64,000 nt of DNA from Cantharellus purpuraceus (lineage: Eukaryota > Basidiomycota > Agaricomycetes > Cantharellales > Hydnaceae), in contig JALBUN010000001.1 of the NCBI GenBank assembly GCA_025174535.1, positions 1,302,001 through 1,366,000 of the forward strand, written 5' to 3'. The translations under genes and the position numbers were made by a program. Positions 9,087 through 19,590 of the stretch are shown one piece after another (position 1 is the stretch's first letter; the number at the start of each line of letters is the position of its first letter). A model generated the notes under the pieces. It saw nothing but the letters and a program-made list of their open reading frames with translations. It was not told where the DNA came from and made no database searches.

Positions 9087-10427
9087 ATTTGATGCTTGTA
9101 CCTGGAAAGGACTTATTCAAATATTCTCTATTTTTCCATATTTTTTCGGGAATATTCCATGCAGAACTCGGCTCAGAATCATTTATTTCTGCTGTGCTAC
9201 AGTTGTGGACCCATAGGCACCCACAAACCTTCACACAGCCAGCTCTCCCCTTTTGGACCAGGCATTTGGCCTGAATTCAAGCTCAGATGTCTCTGATCAA
9301 TAAATATTCTGTAACTTAACAACCACAGCCTCTCAGGGCACTATTTTCCGTGCAGATCATCACCTGACATGTGGCTATCCATGGCTGTCCAAACCAGTGC
9401 AGAAAACAGGGTGGACACCCTTCTTTTTGCCTGATCAGTGCCTAGTTCAGGGATCAAATCAGCTGATGGGTGATCAAATCAGGTGATTGCCTTGGAATAT
9501 TCTACCCCTTTCCATAACATTCTAGCTGTTTCCCTCTATTATTAGATAGAACTTTCCAGAACCATTATTCAGCTCCTGATCAGTGTTAGTGCTGTGATCA
9601 GATCCTGTGATTGGCTTGGAATATTCTACCCCTTTCTTCCACCTTCCACAACCTTCCAGTAGTTTCCATCTATTAATAGGTAGAATATTCCAGAAGCATT
9701 AGTCAGCCCCTGTAAATACAATATATAAGGAGGCCATTCTGCCTCTGAAAGAATAACATATCATCATATTCTACCCATCTTCTGCACACCAGTGTGACTA
9801 GAGTGACATACAGTGTCATCCTCTATCTCAGTAACTGTTGATTACCAGTTCAAGGATCTTTTACAGTTGTGTAACTGTACTTGATTGCACTCGAAGTAGT
9901 GATATTCCTGCTTTGGGCTTGAGTGTAGTATCTGCCTCACGTGACTACGAATCTACAGGGTGAGATTGTCTGTCGATAGTCCTGCCATTAGTGCTCTTGT
10001 TTAAGTAACTAGTGTGTACTGCCTTTGCAGAGCATTAGAATCTTGAACTTGTGTGAAGCAGTTGCTAGACTACTCGCCTGTCACTGTTACCCGCTTCTGA
10101 GTGCCACTGGTTGGACGGTTGGATTCATCCACCTACTTCCTTTAGCCTCTAAGTGCATTCCCCTCTTTTTGGAATATCTGGACCCCTAAGCGTCCGTGAA
10201 CTCTAGACTCTGGAAGTCTTATTCATTTCTTGCTGCTAAGAAACATATTACCTTTCTGCATATAGTCTGCATTGACCAATACAAAGGATTGTAACCAAAG
10301 TACAAATGTTAAATTGTTTCTGGAGTTGTGCTGCAGCAGGGTTTGATATTCTTCTCAGCTGTTTATTCATGGAATTGTGGTGATTTAGAGTTTGCCCTAA
10401 CACCATAATTTTGCGGGTTCCAAAACA
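9087..10427 (+). repeat. LTR X, copy A (all but its first ~90 bp)
   Basis: Closely matches the intact X copy at 12340-14398: ATTTGATGCTTGTACC at the left, a TATATAAGGAGG promoter-like box near 9724, and TTTTGCGGGTTCCAAAACA at the right end (10427). It lacks the solo LTR inserted in copy B, so it shows the empty site (around 9768-9785). It ends flush against copy C, which is on the opposite strand. Confidence 0.75.
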
Positions 10428-11229
10428 ATGGGGTAGAAATGGTTATTTATTTCAGAGGCAGAATGGGCTCCTTTTATATTGTATTTACAGGAGCTGACTA
10501 ATACTACTGGAAACTTCTACCTATTAATAGATGGAAACTACTGGAAGCTAGTGGAATATGTGAGAAGGGGGTGGAAGTTTCCTAGCCAATGAGCTGCTTG
10601 GATTTGCTCTGACTCATGGCATGAGTCATGGATGGAGTCATAGTGTGACTCAGAGCAGGAGTCATAGTATGAGTAATCACAGGAGTCATGGTATGAGTCA
10701 TGGAAGGAGTCATAGCATGAGTCATGGCAGGAGTCATTGCATGAGTCACCATTACTCAAATAACTCGGTCAATACTTCGTTTCCCAGGCTGATTAGCACA
10801 GCTATGGGTAGGCATGGCTTCTATTGAACTCTCCACCAAAAATGGAGTCAGAAGGTGCAGTGGTTGGGAAGATATTGAGCATTTACTGGCAGTGGTGACC
10901 AGATTGAGTCGGAGATTGAAATGAGTCATGTGATCGAAAATGAGTCAGTTGTCCGGGTGACTCCGGCTGACTTTGAGGCTGCTGACATCTGCGAAGGTTT
11001 GTGGGTCCATGTGGGTCCCAAAACTTCACCCAGCAGAACAATAAGTTTGTAGACTCATTTCTGCATGGAAAATTCCCGAAAAAATATGAAAAAATAGAGA
11101 ATATTTGAATGGCCCTGAATCAAGAGAAAGCAGCAGATATATGCTGATATTTTAAGGCCATGAAGCAAAATTGTACAGTTTCGGGACTTTAAACAAGATC
11201 TTTTTTAAGGGAAAACCAGTTCCCATACA
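10428..11229 (-). repeat. LTR X, divergent copy C (truncated, with a replaced middle)
   Basis: On the minus strand it begins TGTATGGGAAC at 11229 inside a gag copy. It matches X in the stretches around 11220-10990 and 10605-10430 (including the TATA-like block and the CTGCCTCTGAAATA stretch). Its middle is unlike copies A and B and carries TGAGTCA-type repeats. It stops at the junction with copy A. Confidence 0.6.
10609..10766. repeat. GAGTCAT-rich minisatellite
   Basis: Imperfect tandem units of about 15-18 bp of the form ATGAGTCATGG / AGGAGTCATAG. Six perfect TGAGTCA or TGACTCA sites fall here, and two more at about 10923-10950. The motif is the consensus for Gcn4/AP-1 type bZIP factors. 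Translations of the repeat on either strand are low-complexity and not genes. Confidence 0.8.
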
Positions 11230-11768
11230 GTCTCCACCACCTCTTTCCGCCTCTGCTCCTGCTCCTCCTCCTTCCGTCTCTGTTCCACCACCTCCTCCTT
11301 CCATCTCCATTCCACCTCCTCCTCCTCCTTCCATCTCCATTCCGCTTCCTCCTCCTTCCATCTCTGTTCCACCCCCTCCTCCTCCTTCCGTCTCCATTCC
11401 GCCTCCTCCTCCTCCTTCCATCTCCGTTCCACCTCCTCCTCCTCCTTCCGTCTCCGTTCCGCCTCCTCCTCCCCCTTCTGTCTCCATTCCACCTCCTCCT
11501 CCTCCTTCCGTCTCCGTTCTGCTTCCTCCTCCTCTTTCCATCTCCACTCCTCTTCCTCTTCCTTCTGTCAGGCCAAGAGCAACTGCTCAAGCTCGGCCAC
11601 ACTCATGCTTGCCAAAGGGTTTGACATTGTTGAGGATAAGACCTCAATCATGCCCCTCCTTTTATATGTCTCCAGACCCCCAGTATAACTCTGACTGCAC
11701 CCAACTGTCTCACCTATTCAATCTACAGACATGAGGCCTCAGGGGCTCAGCCTTAAATGGAGAGATAC
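11230..11768 (-). pseudogene. second copy of the L-element gag start
   Basis: Minus-strand counterpart of 8421-8785, with a longer Glu/Arg/Lys minisatellite (about 27-bp units, roughly 11250-11560). The opposite strand reads as Pro/Ser-rich repeats (PPPPPSVSV), which is a shadow. It carries the same start region (MSNPLA...MSVAELEQLL) and the same 5' leader, and is interrupted at 11229 by LTR X copy C. Confidence 0.55.
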
Positions 11769-12148
11769 TGTTATGACTATATTCATTGACGCCCAGATCC
11801 CCATCCGATCCACTCAGATCCCTGTGCATATGAAACCTATACTCCATTTGGAAACCGCCACGTCTCCATTAGATTTCAAAATATGTATTTAAGTTGCCCA
11901 ACTGGGGACTTCATTCCCCAGTTCGAATATCGAATCACACCTAGTTCCTAAGTCCGATCCTAACTCTCTAAGTTGTACTCCATCTCTGAAATCTTGGACA
12001 CTGGTATTAGTGAGGGCGCAGCACATAAGCTGAAGCCAAGTCCGTTCCAACCCCCACGATGTAACCGACTCCTTCTCCGACTCCAACCAACCCTCTGACC
12101 CAATCTCCGACCCAATCTCTGACCCCCAATCGGACCTAGTGCGTAACA
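11769..12148 (-). repeat. LTR L, internally deleted copy
   Basis: Starts TGTTATGACTATATTCATTG and ends GTGCGTAACA on the plus strand. Compared with the solo LTR at 13075 it lacks an internal block of about 150 bp: the join is near 11870, between the CGTCTCCATT stretch and AGATTTCAAA. It is the 5' LTR of a minus-oriented element whose gag is at 11230-11768. It lies directly against a gypsy pol fragment. Confidence 0.7.
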
Positions 12149-12339
12149 AAGACATACAGTCCTTCCTAGGGTTCACCAACTTCTACTGATGCTTCATCCA
12201 CCACTACTCTGATATTACCGTTCCACTCACCTGGCTTACTAGGAAGGTTATCCAATGGAATTTCATTGACGAATGTAGACAGAGCTTTGAGACTTTGAAA
12301 AAGGCCTTTACCTCTGCTCCAATACTGACTCATTGGGTT
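12149..12339 (+). pseudogene. Ty3/gypsy pol fragment, left half (RT-RNase H linker)
   Basis: Encodes KDIQSFLGFTNFY, an in-frame TGA at about 12187, then SDITVPLTWLTRK and ETLKKAFTSAPILTHW. This is the segment that follows the RT palm in Ty3/gypsy polyproteins. It continues after the 2-kb insertion at 14399. The stop and missing flanks show it is dead. Confidence 0.85.
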
Positions 12340-13074
12340 TGTATGGGAACCACCTTTTCCCTATCAAATCCTATTTATGCAGCACCAATGTGCTATACTT
12401 TGTGTTTCCATTCCTAAATATCAGCATATATTTGATGCTTGTACCTGGAATGGACTTATTCAAATATTCTCTATTTTTCCATATTTTTTCAGGAATATTC
12501 CATGCAGAACTCAGCCCAGAATGCTCTTATTCTGCTGTGCTACAGTTGTGGACCCATAGGCACCCACAAACTTTTGCACAGCTGGCTCTCCCCTTTTGGA
12601 CCAGGCATTTGGCCTGAATTCAAGCTCAGATGTCTCTGATCAATAAATATTCTCTAACTTCACAACCACAGCCTCTCAGGGTATAATTTTCCATGGAGAT
12701 CTTGACCTGAGATGTGGCTATCCATGGCTGTGCAAACCAGTGCAGAACACAGGGTGGATACCCTTCTTTTTGCCTGATCAGTGCCTAGTTCAGCAGGTGA
12801 TTGATGATCAGATCAGGTGATTGCCTTGGAATATTCTACCCATTTGCATAACATTCTAGCTGTTTCCAGAAGCATTATTCAGCTTCTGATAAGTGTTAGT
12901 GCTGTGATCAGAACCTGTGATTGGCTTGGAATATTCTACCCCTTTCTTCCACCTTCCACAACCTTCCAGTAGTTTCCATCTATTAATAGGTAGAATATTC
13001 CAGAAGCATTAGTCAGCCCCTGTAAATACAATATATAAGGAGGCCATTCTGCCTCTGAAATAACAACATATCCT

Positions 13075-13735
13075 TGTTATGACTATATTCATTAACGCCC
13101 AGATCCCTGTCTGATCCACTCAGATCCCCACGCATATGAAATCTATACTCCATTTGGAAACCATCACGTCTCTATTTATCTGTCCAATTGTCACTGCCGA
13201 ATCTCGCCCATCTGTCTCTGGTTCTGATTGATGCATCAGCATCACCATAGGAACCTGGACATCTGTCCCCGTCAGACTTGGACATACTCATGTAAGGCCA
13301 TTGGCCTCAGAGACCCATCACTGGAGTAATTATTATTAGATTTCAAATATGTATTTAAGTTGCCTGACTGGGGACTTCATTCCCCAGTTCAAATATCGAA
13401 TCACACCTAGTTCCTAAGTCCAATCCTAATCATCTAAGTCGTACTCTGTCTCTAAAATCTTGGACACCGGTGTTAGTGAGGGTGCAGCACATAAGCTGAA
13501 GCCAAGTCCGTTCTGACCCCCACGACACACCCCAATTCCTGCTCCAACTCCAACCCAACCTCCAACCCAACCTCCAACCCAACCTTCAACCCAACCTCCA
13601 ACCCAACCTCCAACCCAACCTCCAACCCAACCTCCAACCCAACCTCCAACCCAACCTTCAACCCAACCTCCAACCCAACCTCCAACCCAACCTCCAACCC
13701 AACCTTCAACCCCCAATCAGACCTAGTGTGTAACA
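13075..13735 (-). mobile_element. solo LTR of family L, nested in LTR X
   Basis: 661-bp solo LTR with TGTTA...TAACA ends, bordered by a perfect 5-bp target-site duplication ATCCT (13070-13074 and 13736-13740). The pre-insertion site is visible in X copy A near 9775. It holds the conserved hairpin and a 12-bp minisatellite. By the L orientation at 6490 it is inserted in reverse. Confidence 0.88.
13548..13712. repeat. 12-bp minisatellite in the solo LTR
   Basis: About 13-14 tandem copies of CCAACCCAACCT with occasional TT variants. The other L copies have no such array at this position, so it expanded in this copy. The Gly-Trp-Val repeat ORF on the minus strand is an artefact of it. Confidence 0.85.
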
Positions 13736-14403
13736 ATCCTACCCATCTTCTGCACACCAGTGTGACTAGAGTGACATACAGTGTCATTCTCTATATCTCA
13801 GTAACTGTTGATTACCAGTTCAAGGATCTTTTACAGTTGTGTAACTGTACTTGATTGCACTCGAAGTAGTGATATTCCTGCTTTGGGCTTGAGTGTAGTA
13901 TCTGCCTCACATGACTACAAATCTACAGGGTGAGATTGTCTGTCGATAGTCCTGCCATTAGTGCTTTTGTTTAAGTAACTAGTGTGTACTGCCTTTGCAG
14001 AGCATTAGAATCTTGAACTTGTGTGAAGCAGTTGCTAGACTACTTCACACATCGCTGTTACCCACTTCAGAGTGCCACTGGTTGGACAGTTGGATTCATC
14101 CAACTACTTCCTTTGGCCTATAAGTGCATTCCCCTCTTTTTGGAATATCTGGACCCCTAAGCATCTGTGAACTCTAGACTCTGGAAGTCTTATTCATTTC
14201 TTGCTGCTAAGAAACATATTACTTTTCTGCATATAGTCTGCATTGACCAATACAAAGGATTGTAACCAAAGTACAAATGTTAAATTGTTTCTGGAGTTGT
14301 GCTGCAGCAGGGTTTGATATTCTTCTCAGCTGTTTATTCATGGAATTGTGGTGATTTAGAGTTTGCCCTAACACCATAATTTTGCAGGTTCCAAAACAGG
14401 GTT

Positions 14404-14601
14404 CCAGACATCCCTATCCTATTAGAGACTGATGCCTCCAACTATGCACTTGCTGTGATCCTGTCCATCTGATTGCTTTTCACTCATGTACCTTTGCACC
14501 CCCAAGCTGAACTATGACATCCATGACAAGGAGCTCCTTGCTATATATGAAGCCTTCTGGATATGGAGACACTACCTCAAAGGTCCCTCTAATCTAGTTG
14601 A
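14404..14601 (+). pseudogene. Ty3/gypsy pol fragment, right half (RNase H)
   Basis: Continues the pol frame: [20 protein letters not shown], a stop, then [20 protein letters not shown] and [22 protein letters not shown] and D-K-E-L-L-A-I are the classical RNase H motifs. Homology ends at about 14601, where TGTCATAAGTGC begins. Confidence 0.85.
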
Positions 14602-15022
14602 TGTCATAAGTGCACAACAGGCTGGGGTTTGGTTGTGAAACCAGTAAACACACAGTTTGAGTCATGATAAGAACGACATGTCCCAGTAAATTGAGAAAAT
14701 TGGTGGAGTATAACTAGTGAACGTTGATAATGAGTGTGAAGACTTTGAAAGTTTGAATCCGAGTTCTACAGGCTTCTGCTATAACTAACATAGGTGGGGA
14801 AGGAGAGCGGAGCGTGAGTAGACTCCGCTCTCTTCGGCTCAAAGAATTGGAACTAGCCACGTGACTAGTTCCTCAACTTATGTGATGTCGCTTAAATATT
14901 CATAGTCCGATATTCAGGAAAGCAAAAAGCCTGTAGGTATCGGCGAGACCACTTGTGAGTTTCGAGACGGACACTACATCGGCCTCTGACTGTATGGCAA
15001 TAGGGTCTTGATCGGCCGTCTT
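14602..15022. other. TE/gene boundary: possible further LTR fragment, a hairpin and the helicase upstream region
   Basis: From 14602 the sequence starts TGTCATAAGTGCACAACAG exactly where pol homology stops, which suggests another LTR end, though no right border or duplication was found. A perfect 10-bp stem (GAGAGCGGAG, 14803-14812; CTCCGCTCTC, 14823-14832) with a 10-nt loop follows. A CACGTG box at 14858-14863, itself within AACTAG...CTAGTT, lies 160 bp before the helicase ATG. Confidence 0.4.
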
Positions 15023-18000
15023 ATGAGTTTGGCTCGAATTGTTTGTAGACGCTGCCTTGATGCCCACATTTCTTTCAAGTTGGCGCAAAGTATAGTTCCT
15101 CAAAAGCGGTCACTGACTGATTCGCCGTCGCCTCCGGTGTCCGGCCAATCTTCACTCGAAGCTCAACCAAGAGTAAAGCACGTTCGGGTCCACCCCTCTC
15201 CCGACCGTTCTAGACACGCTGTACCGCGAAGGAAGACCGCTAAAAGTCACAACCAACCCACATTATCATCGACGTCTGGCTCTTTCTCCAGCGAGCATTT
15301 ACCTTCTTTCCCTCGCTCTCATCAACAGCCATCAGCGTCGTCCATTCAACACCGAAATATCGGTAGTCCTCAGCTACCGGGGCCCAACTCACTCCGTGAT
15401 GACATTCAATTTCGTTGTAACGTCGAACGCTCATCGGATATCCAGTCTGAGGTGCCTAACAAATATGAGGCTCGGCTTCAGCGGAAGGCAGGTAGCGTTC
15501 TGACCCACAATGTTGTTCAAGACATCAAGACACGATTTGACTCTACTTCTCATTTCACATCGCTCATGGATCATCCCAGACATCTACACACTGCTACCCA
15601 GGCCGTCCCGCGGATAAAGAGCACTGAAACCTACATTCAGCCCACATCGAATTCGGAGGTGATTATACCCTCGTCCAAAACATCACGCACCTCATCTCGC
15701 CCCCGTGGGAGTCCATCTACGTCGTCTAATCACCCTCGGCGTGTCGGAAAGTCATCTTTCATTCCCAAATCTCCCCCGGCGATTGGCGTTCAACTACAAA
15801 GTCCCCTCCAAGACCTGACTTACATTGAATCTTGTTACAATCCAAATGACTCAATCAAACTCAAGTCCCAGTGGAAGGAAAATCCCAAGTCACCTCTTTC
15901 CAACTATGTTCGAGAAAAAACGGGCAAGGCACCAACCTTCCATTTCGTTCAAGGCGCTATCGGTTCAGAGACGTACTATCGGTGAGCCGGTCATGGCCGC
16001 TTAAATAGCAAACCCTTTACTATTTTTTCAGGTGTTCCGTTACCGCTGATGAATCCCTGAATATTGTGGGAGAAGGAGATGGTGTATCAAAGAAAGAAGC
16101 GGAACAACTCGCAGCCCTTGCTGCTGTTTTGCAACTTGTTGCGCGAAGATTGGTAAGACTTAGTTATTTTCAGTTAAGCCTTGTCTGAAATATTGGCAGA
16201 TTGGCAGCCAAAAGGGCCCCCACTCAACTGATGCCTCGTCAGTACTGGCCGCTGAGCCTGTTCCCACCTCTGTTTGTATATCTGATGGCTCTGAGGTTAC
16301 ATATGACCGTGCTCGCGCGTTCATGGAATACTACTGTCGTCGCTTCGGCTTTGGTAAACCTGATATTAATTTCGAACAGACGAAGAAAAGCAAAAGATTG
16401 ACCTTGTGGGCTGCTGTTATGCTTGTAGGTGGTCGACGCATCGGCTTGGGGTCTGGCATAAACAAAAAGGCGGCTCAGGTCGCCTGCTACCTTGACGTAG
16501 TCAAATATCTCGAGAGCTACGATAAGGAGTTATGGAATGAATATGTGGAGGCCGTGAAAGCAGGCAAAGACATGGGAATGGCACCTAGTGTCTATTTTAG
16601 CTTGAACGACAGCCTGGATAACGAGATACGGGACTTGTGCACAGATATCAGGGGAAGCACCCTCTACAATAACAGGCCGTCGGTTAGATCTGGCATGACG
16701 CGATGTGGACCATCGAATCAGGTTGCCTCCACAGCGGCCACCCTGCTCCAAATGCCGAACCGACCATGGCACTCCCGCTCTCCACAGTTCTATGCAGCTA
16801 AGTCCGAACAGTTATTTGCTAGACGGAAGGCATATCTCGAGGACCCCAGACAAGCATCCATGCGTACGCAACGCGCGTCTCTCCCCGTGACTTCACAAGC
16901 TGCCGACATATTAGACCAGATTTCCAAGAACGACGTCACTATATGCATGGCGTCAACTGGCTCTGGAAAGACCACACAGATTCCCCAGCTTATCCTAGAC
17001 GATGCTATCGATCGTGGGATAGGTGCCTTCTGTAACATCGTTTGCACACAGCCACGCCGCATTGCCGCCATTAGTGTGGCACAGCGTGTGGCAAGTGAAC
17101 GAGGTGAATCCCTCGGTCCACGGGGTAGCATTGGATACCAGGTCCGCTTCGAGGCAAAGCTACCCGATCAATATGGCTCAGTCACCTTCTGTACTACGGG
17201 AATCTTCCTCAAGCGCATGCAAAGTGCGCTTCTGGGCGGAGCCAATAATGGCAGAAGTTTGGATGATGTTACGCACGTTGTGGTAGACGAAGTTCACGAA
17301 CGTGACGTGGACACTGATCTATTACTGGTCGTTCTGAAGCGGCTCTTGGCTGAGCGTAAGGCTCAGAAAAAACCCATCAAAATTATCCTCATGAGCGCGA
17401 CCATCGACCCCATACTCTTCCAGGAATATTTCAAAGATGAACATGGGGTTCTGGCCCCAGTAATTGAGGTGCCTGGGCGGTCTTACCCTGTCGTAAAACA
17501 TTTTCTGGATGAGACTATCCCCGTTTTATCTGATCCCAGACGAGGTGCTTCGTGGGTGTTCCGTGAAGAATCAGTACTCAGATATATTAATCGCGAACTC
17601 GGTTCTGAGTCGATGGTGGCTATTGGAGACAATAGACCGCCCCCTGTGGTTGCATTCGATCGCACAGACGGCGTAGATGATTTGGAACTCCCTCACCCTC
17701 TTGTAGCACTTACTATCGCCCACGTTCTCGACATATCTGATTCGGGTCACGTCCTAGTCTTCCTTCCCGGATGGGATGATATCGTCGCTGTACAGCGGAT
17801 TTTACTTGATCAAACCAGATTTCCGCTACTTAACATAAGCTTTTCCGATCCTAGCCATTTTGCCATTCATCTCCTACACTCCACTATCCCAGTTCAAGAA
17901 CAGCAAGCCGTTTTTGAACCACCACCCGAAGGTGTTCGTCGCATTATCCTGGCAACCAATATTGCTGAAACGTCAATTACTATTCCTGACGTTGTCTATG

Positions 18001-19590
18001 TGGTGGACACAGGAAAGATCAAGGAGATACGTTATGACCCAGAGCGTCATATGTCGTCTTTGGTTTCTGCATGGGTTGGGTCGTCTAATTTGAACCAACG
18101 TGCAGGGCGGGCCGGCCGGCATCGACCAGGAGAGTACTATGGATTACTTGGGCAACGGCGCGCATCGGAGTTGCATCCTTACCAGACCGTTGAGATGAAG
18201 CGTGTCGATCTAAGCAACGTTGTCATGCATGTCAAGGCTCTCGACTTCCCGGGCATGGAGGTTGAAGAGGTTTTAGCGGCCACCATTGAACCACCTAGTC
18301 TCGAACGGGTAACGGCAGCTATGAGTAATTTGAAAATGGTTGGAGCTCTGGACGAGAACAAGAATCTCACGTCACTCGGACGTGTCCTACTCCAACTTCC
18401 CGTCGAGGTACAGATGGGCCGTTTAGTCTTGTTCGGAAGCTTCTTCAGATGTCTTGACAAAGCGCTAACGCTGGCTGCCATCTTGACCAGCCGTGATCCC
18501 TTTCTGTCTCCGCCCGCTCTGAAGAAAGAAGCGGCCGCAGTAAAAAACTCATGGTCCCCGCAAGGTTTTCGATCGGATCCTCTCGCAGCGTTGTTTGCTT
18601 ACGAAGCCTGGTGGAATCTTTTCAGCAAAGGCAACTACATTGCTGCAAATCGATTTTGCAATGACAACTTTCTAGCCAAACCGACACTTTTAATGATGCA
18701 AAAGATTAAAGGACAATTGCTCCAATCTTTGTACCAGGCTGGGGTGATCGACGTATCGGCTGGTGGTACTCTCGGCCATATTCCCGCGAATCGGGACCAC
18801 GTTCCCCCTCAACTCAATACTAGCGGTGATTCCCTGCCCCTTCTTTTAGCTCTGATAGCTATTGCTTCACAACCCAAGTTTGGGATCCGTGTAACAGAAA
18901 GAGTATATCGCACCGCAAGAGATAAGGTATAGTCACTTAGCTGACGAGCTATGCTCCTCTAATTTCCCTTCGTAGGCTACGTTTATTCACCCGTCAAGTG
19001 TCAACCATCCCAGGAGGGAAATACCTGAGTCTTTAAGCTCGGATCGTGTCGAGAAGCACATCTTTGCATTCACTGAAAAACGCCAAAACGTATCGACCGG
19101 TTCGTCCAATCCTCAGATGTACCTTATGGGAACAACGCGCTTGGATTTGCTTTCTTATATGCTCTTTGGAGCATATCGCATGGAGCTCACGGAGCGTGGC
19201 CTTGACTGCGATGAATGGCTTCCCATAGTTGGGAAGGTGGCTGTTCTAAATGATATACGGCGACTCAAAACACTTATGGAGGCGTGCATGCTTCGCGTGT
19301 TCGAAGGTGTGAGCCGCGCCCAGAGAAACTTGCGAACTTCAACAGTTTCTGGTACTTTGACTGTGTCTGGCCCTCGGTATGAAGTGGATGCGGGATCGGA
19401 CGAGAGCGATGACGATTTGCAACGTCAAGACCGCAGGCTCAGCGAGACCGAGGTCAAGGAGCTAGACTTCCTAACTCGTGACATTGTCAACATTTTGAAC
19501 GGATACAGTGAAGAACGTCCTGGTGTTCAATCAACAAAAGTATCACCTCCAGGTAAACGTCCACGTATAATTTTGAATAATCATTCCTGA
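15023..19590 (+). CDS. DExH-box RNA helicase with two N-terminal dsRNA-binding domains (DHX9/DHX30/DHX36-like)
   Basis: Exons 15023-15981, 16032-16152, 16200-18926 and 18976-19590 join in phase, giving about 1,473 aa. Residues 1-275 are Ser/Pro-rich and basic. A dsRBD-like fold lies at about 280-360 (NPKSPLSNYV, then EGDGVSKKEAEQLAALAAV) and a second at about 395-470 (INKKAAQVACYLDVVKYL). The SF2 core follows: motif I STGSGKTTQIPQ near 612, Ia TQPRRIAAISVAQRV, II DEVHERD near 722, III SAT near 760, IV FLPGWDDI, V ATNIAETSITIPDVVYVVD near 946, and VI QRAGRAGR near 993. HA2 and OB-fold-type C-terminal regions complete the protein. Such enzymes unwind RNA duplexes or G-quadruplexes 3'-5'. The N-terminus (MSLARIVCRRCLDAHISF) is basic and amphipathic, so a mitochondrial form like DHX30 is possible but unproven. 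An in-frame TTG lies upstream; I chose the first ATG. Confidence 0.88.

Larger units (their letters stand above)
12340..14398 (+). mobile_element. LTR X, complete copy B, inserted in gypsy pol and itself carrying a solo LTR
   Basis: Begins TGTATGGGAACC and ends GGTTCCAAAACA, with TG...CA ends and a matching GGAACC/GGTTCC inverted pair. It is flanked by the 5-bp duplication GGGTT (12335-12339 and 14399-14403). Removing it rejoins the pol codons for THW-VPDIP. Without the nested L LTR it is about 1.39 kb. A TATATAAGGAGG box near 13030 fits an LTR promoter. It has no coding capacity, so it is most likely a solo LTR; its parent element is not in the window. Confidence 0.8.

Noticed and set aside
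10538..10827. Ser/His-rich ORFs on both strands, and a superficially CRISPR-like spacing
   Set aside because: Degenerate tandem GAGTCAT units without unique spacers; a minisatellite in a eukaryotic genome.
10428..11229. LTR X copies A and C as one palindromic foldback transposon
   Set aside because: The arms are not the same: copy C has a different middle and is truncated, so two independent X copies joined by rearrangement fit better.
11171..11734. Proline/serine-rich ORF resembling a formin-type protein
   Set aside because: Antisense of the charged gag repeat; the sense frame has the LTR leader and gag start.
13426..13787. Gly-Trp-Val and Glu-Val-Gly-Leu repeat ORFs
   Set aside because: Pure translations of the 12-bp minisatellite in the solo LTR.
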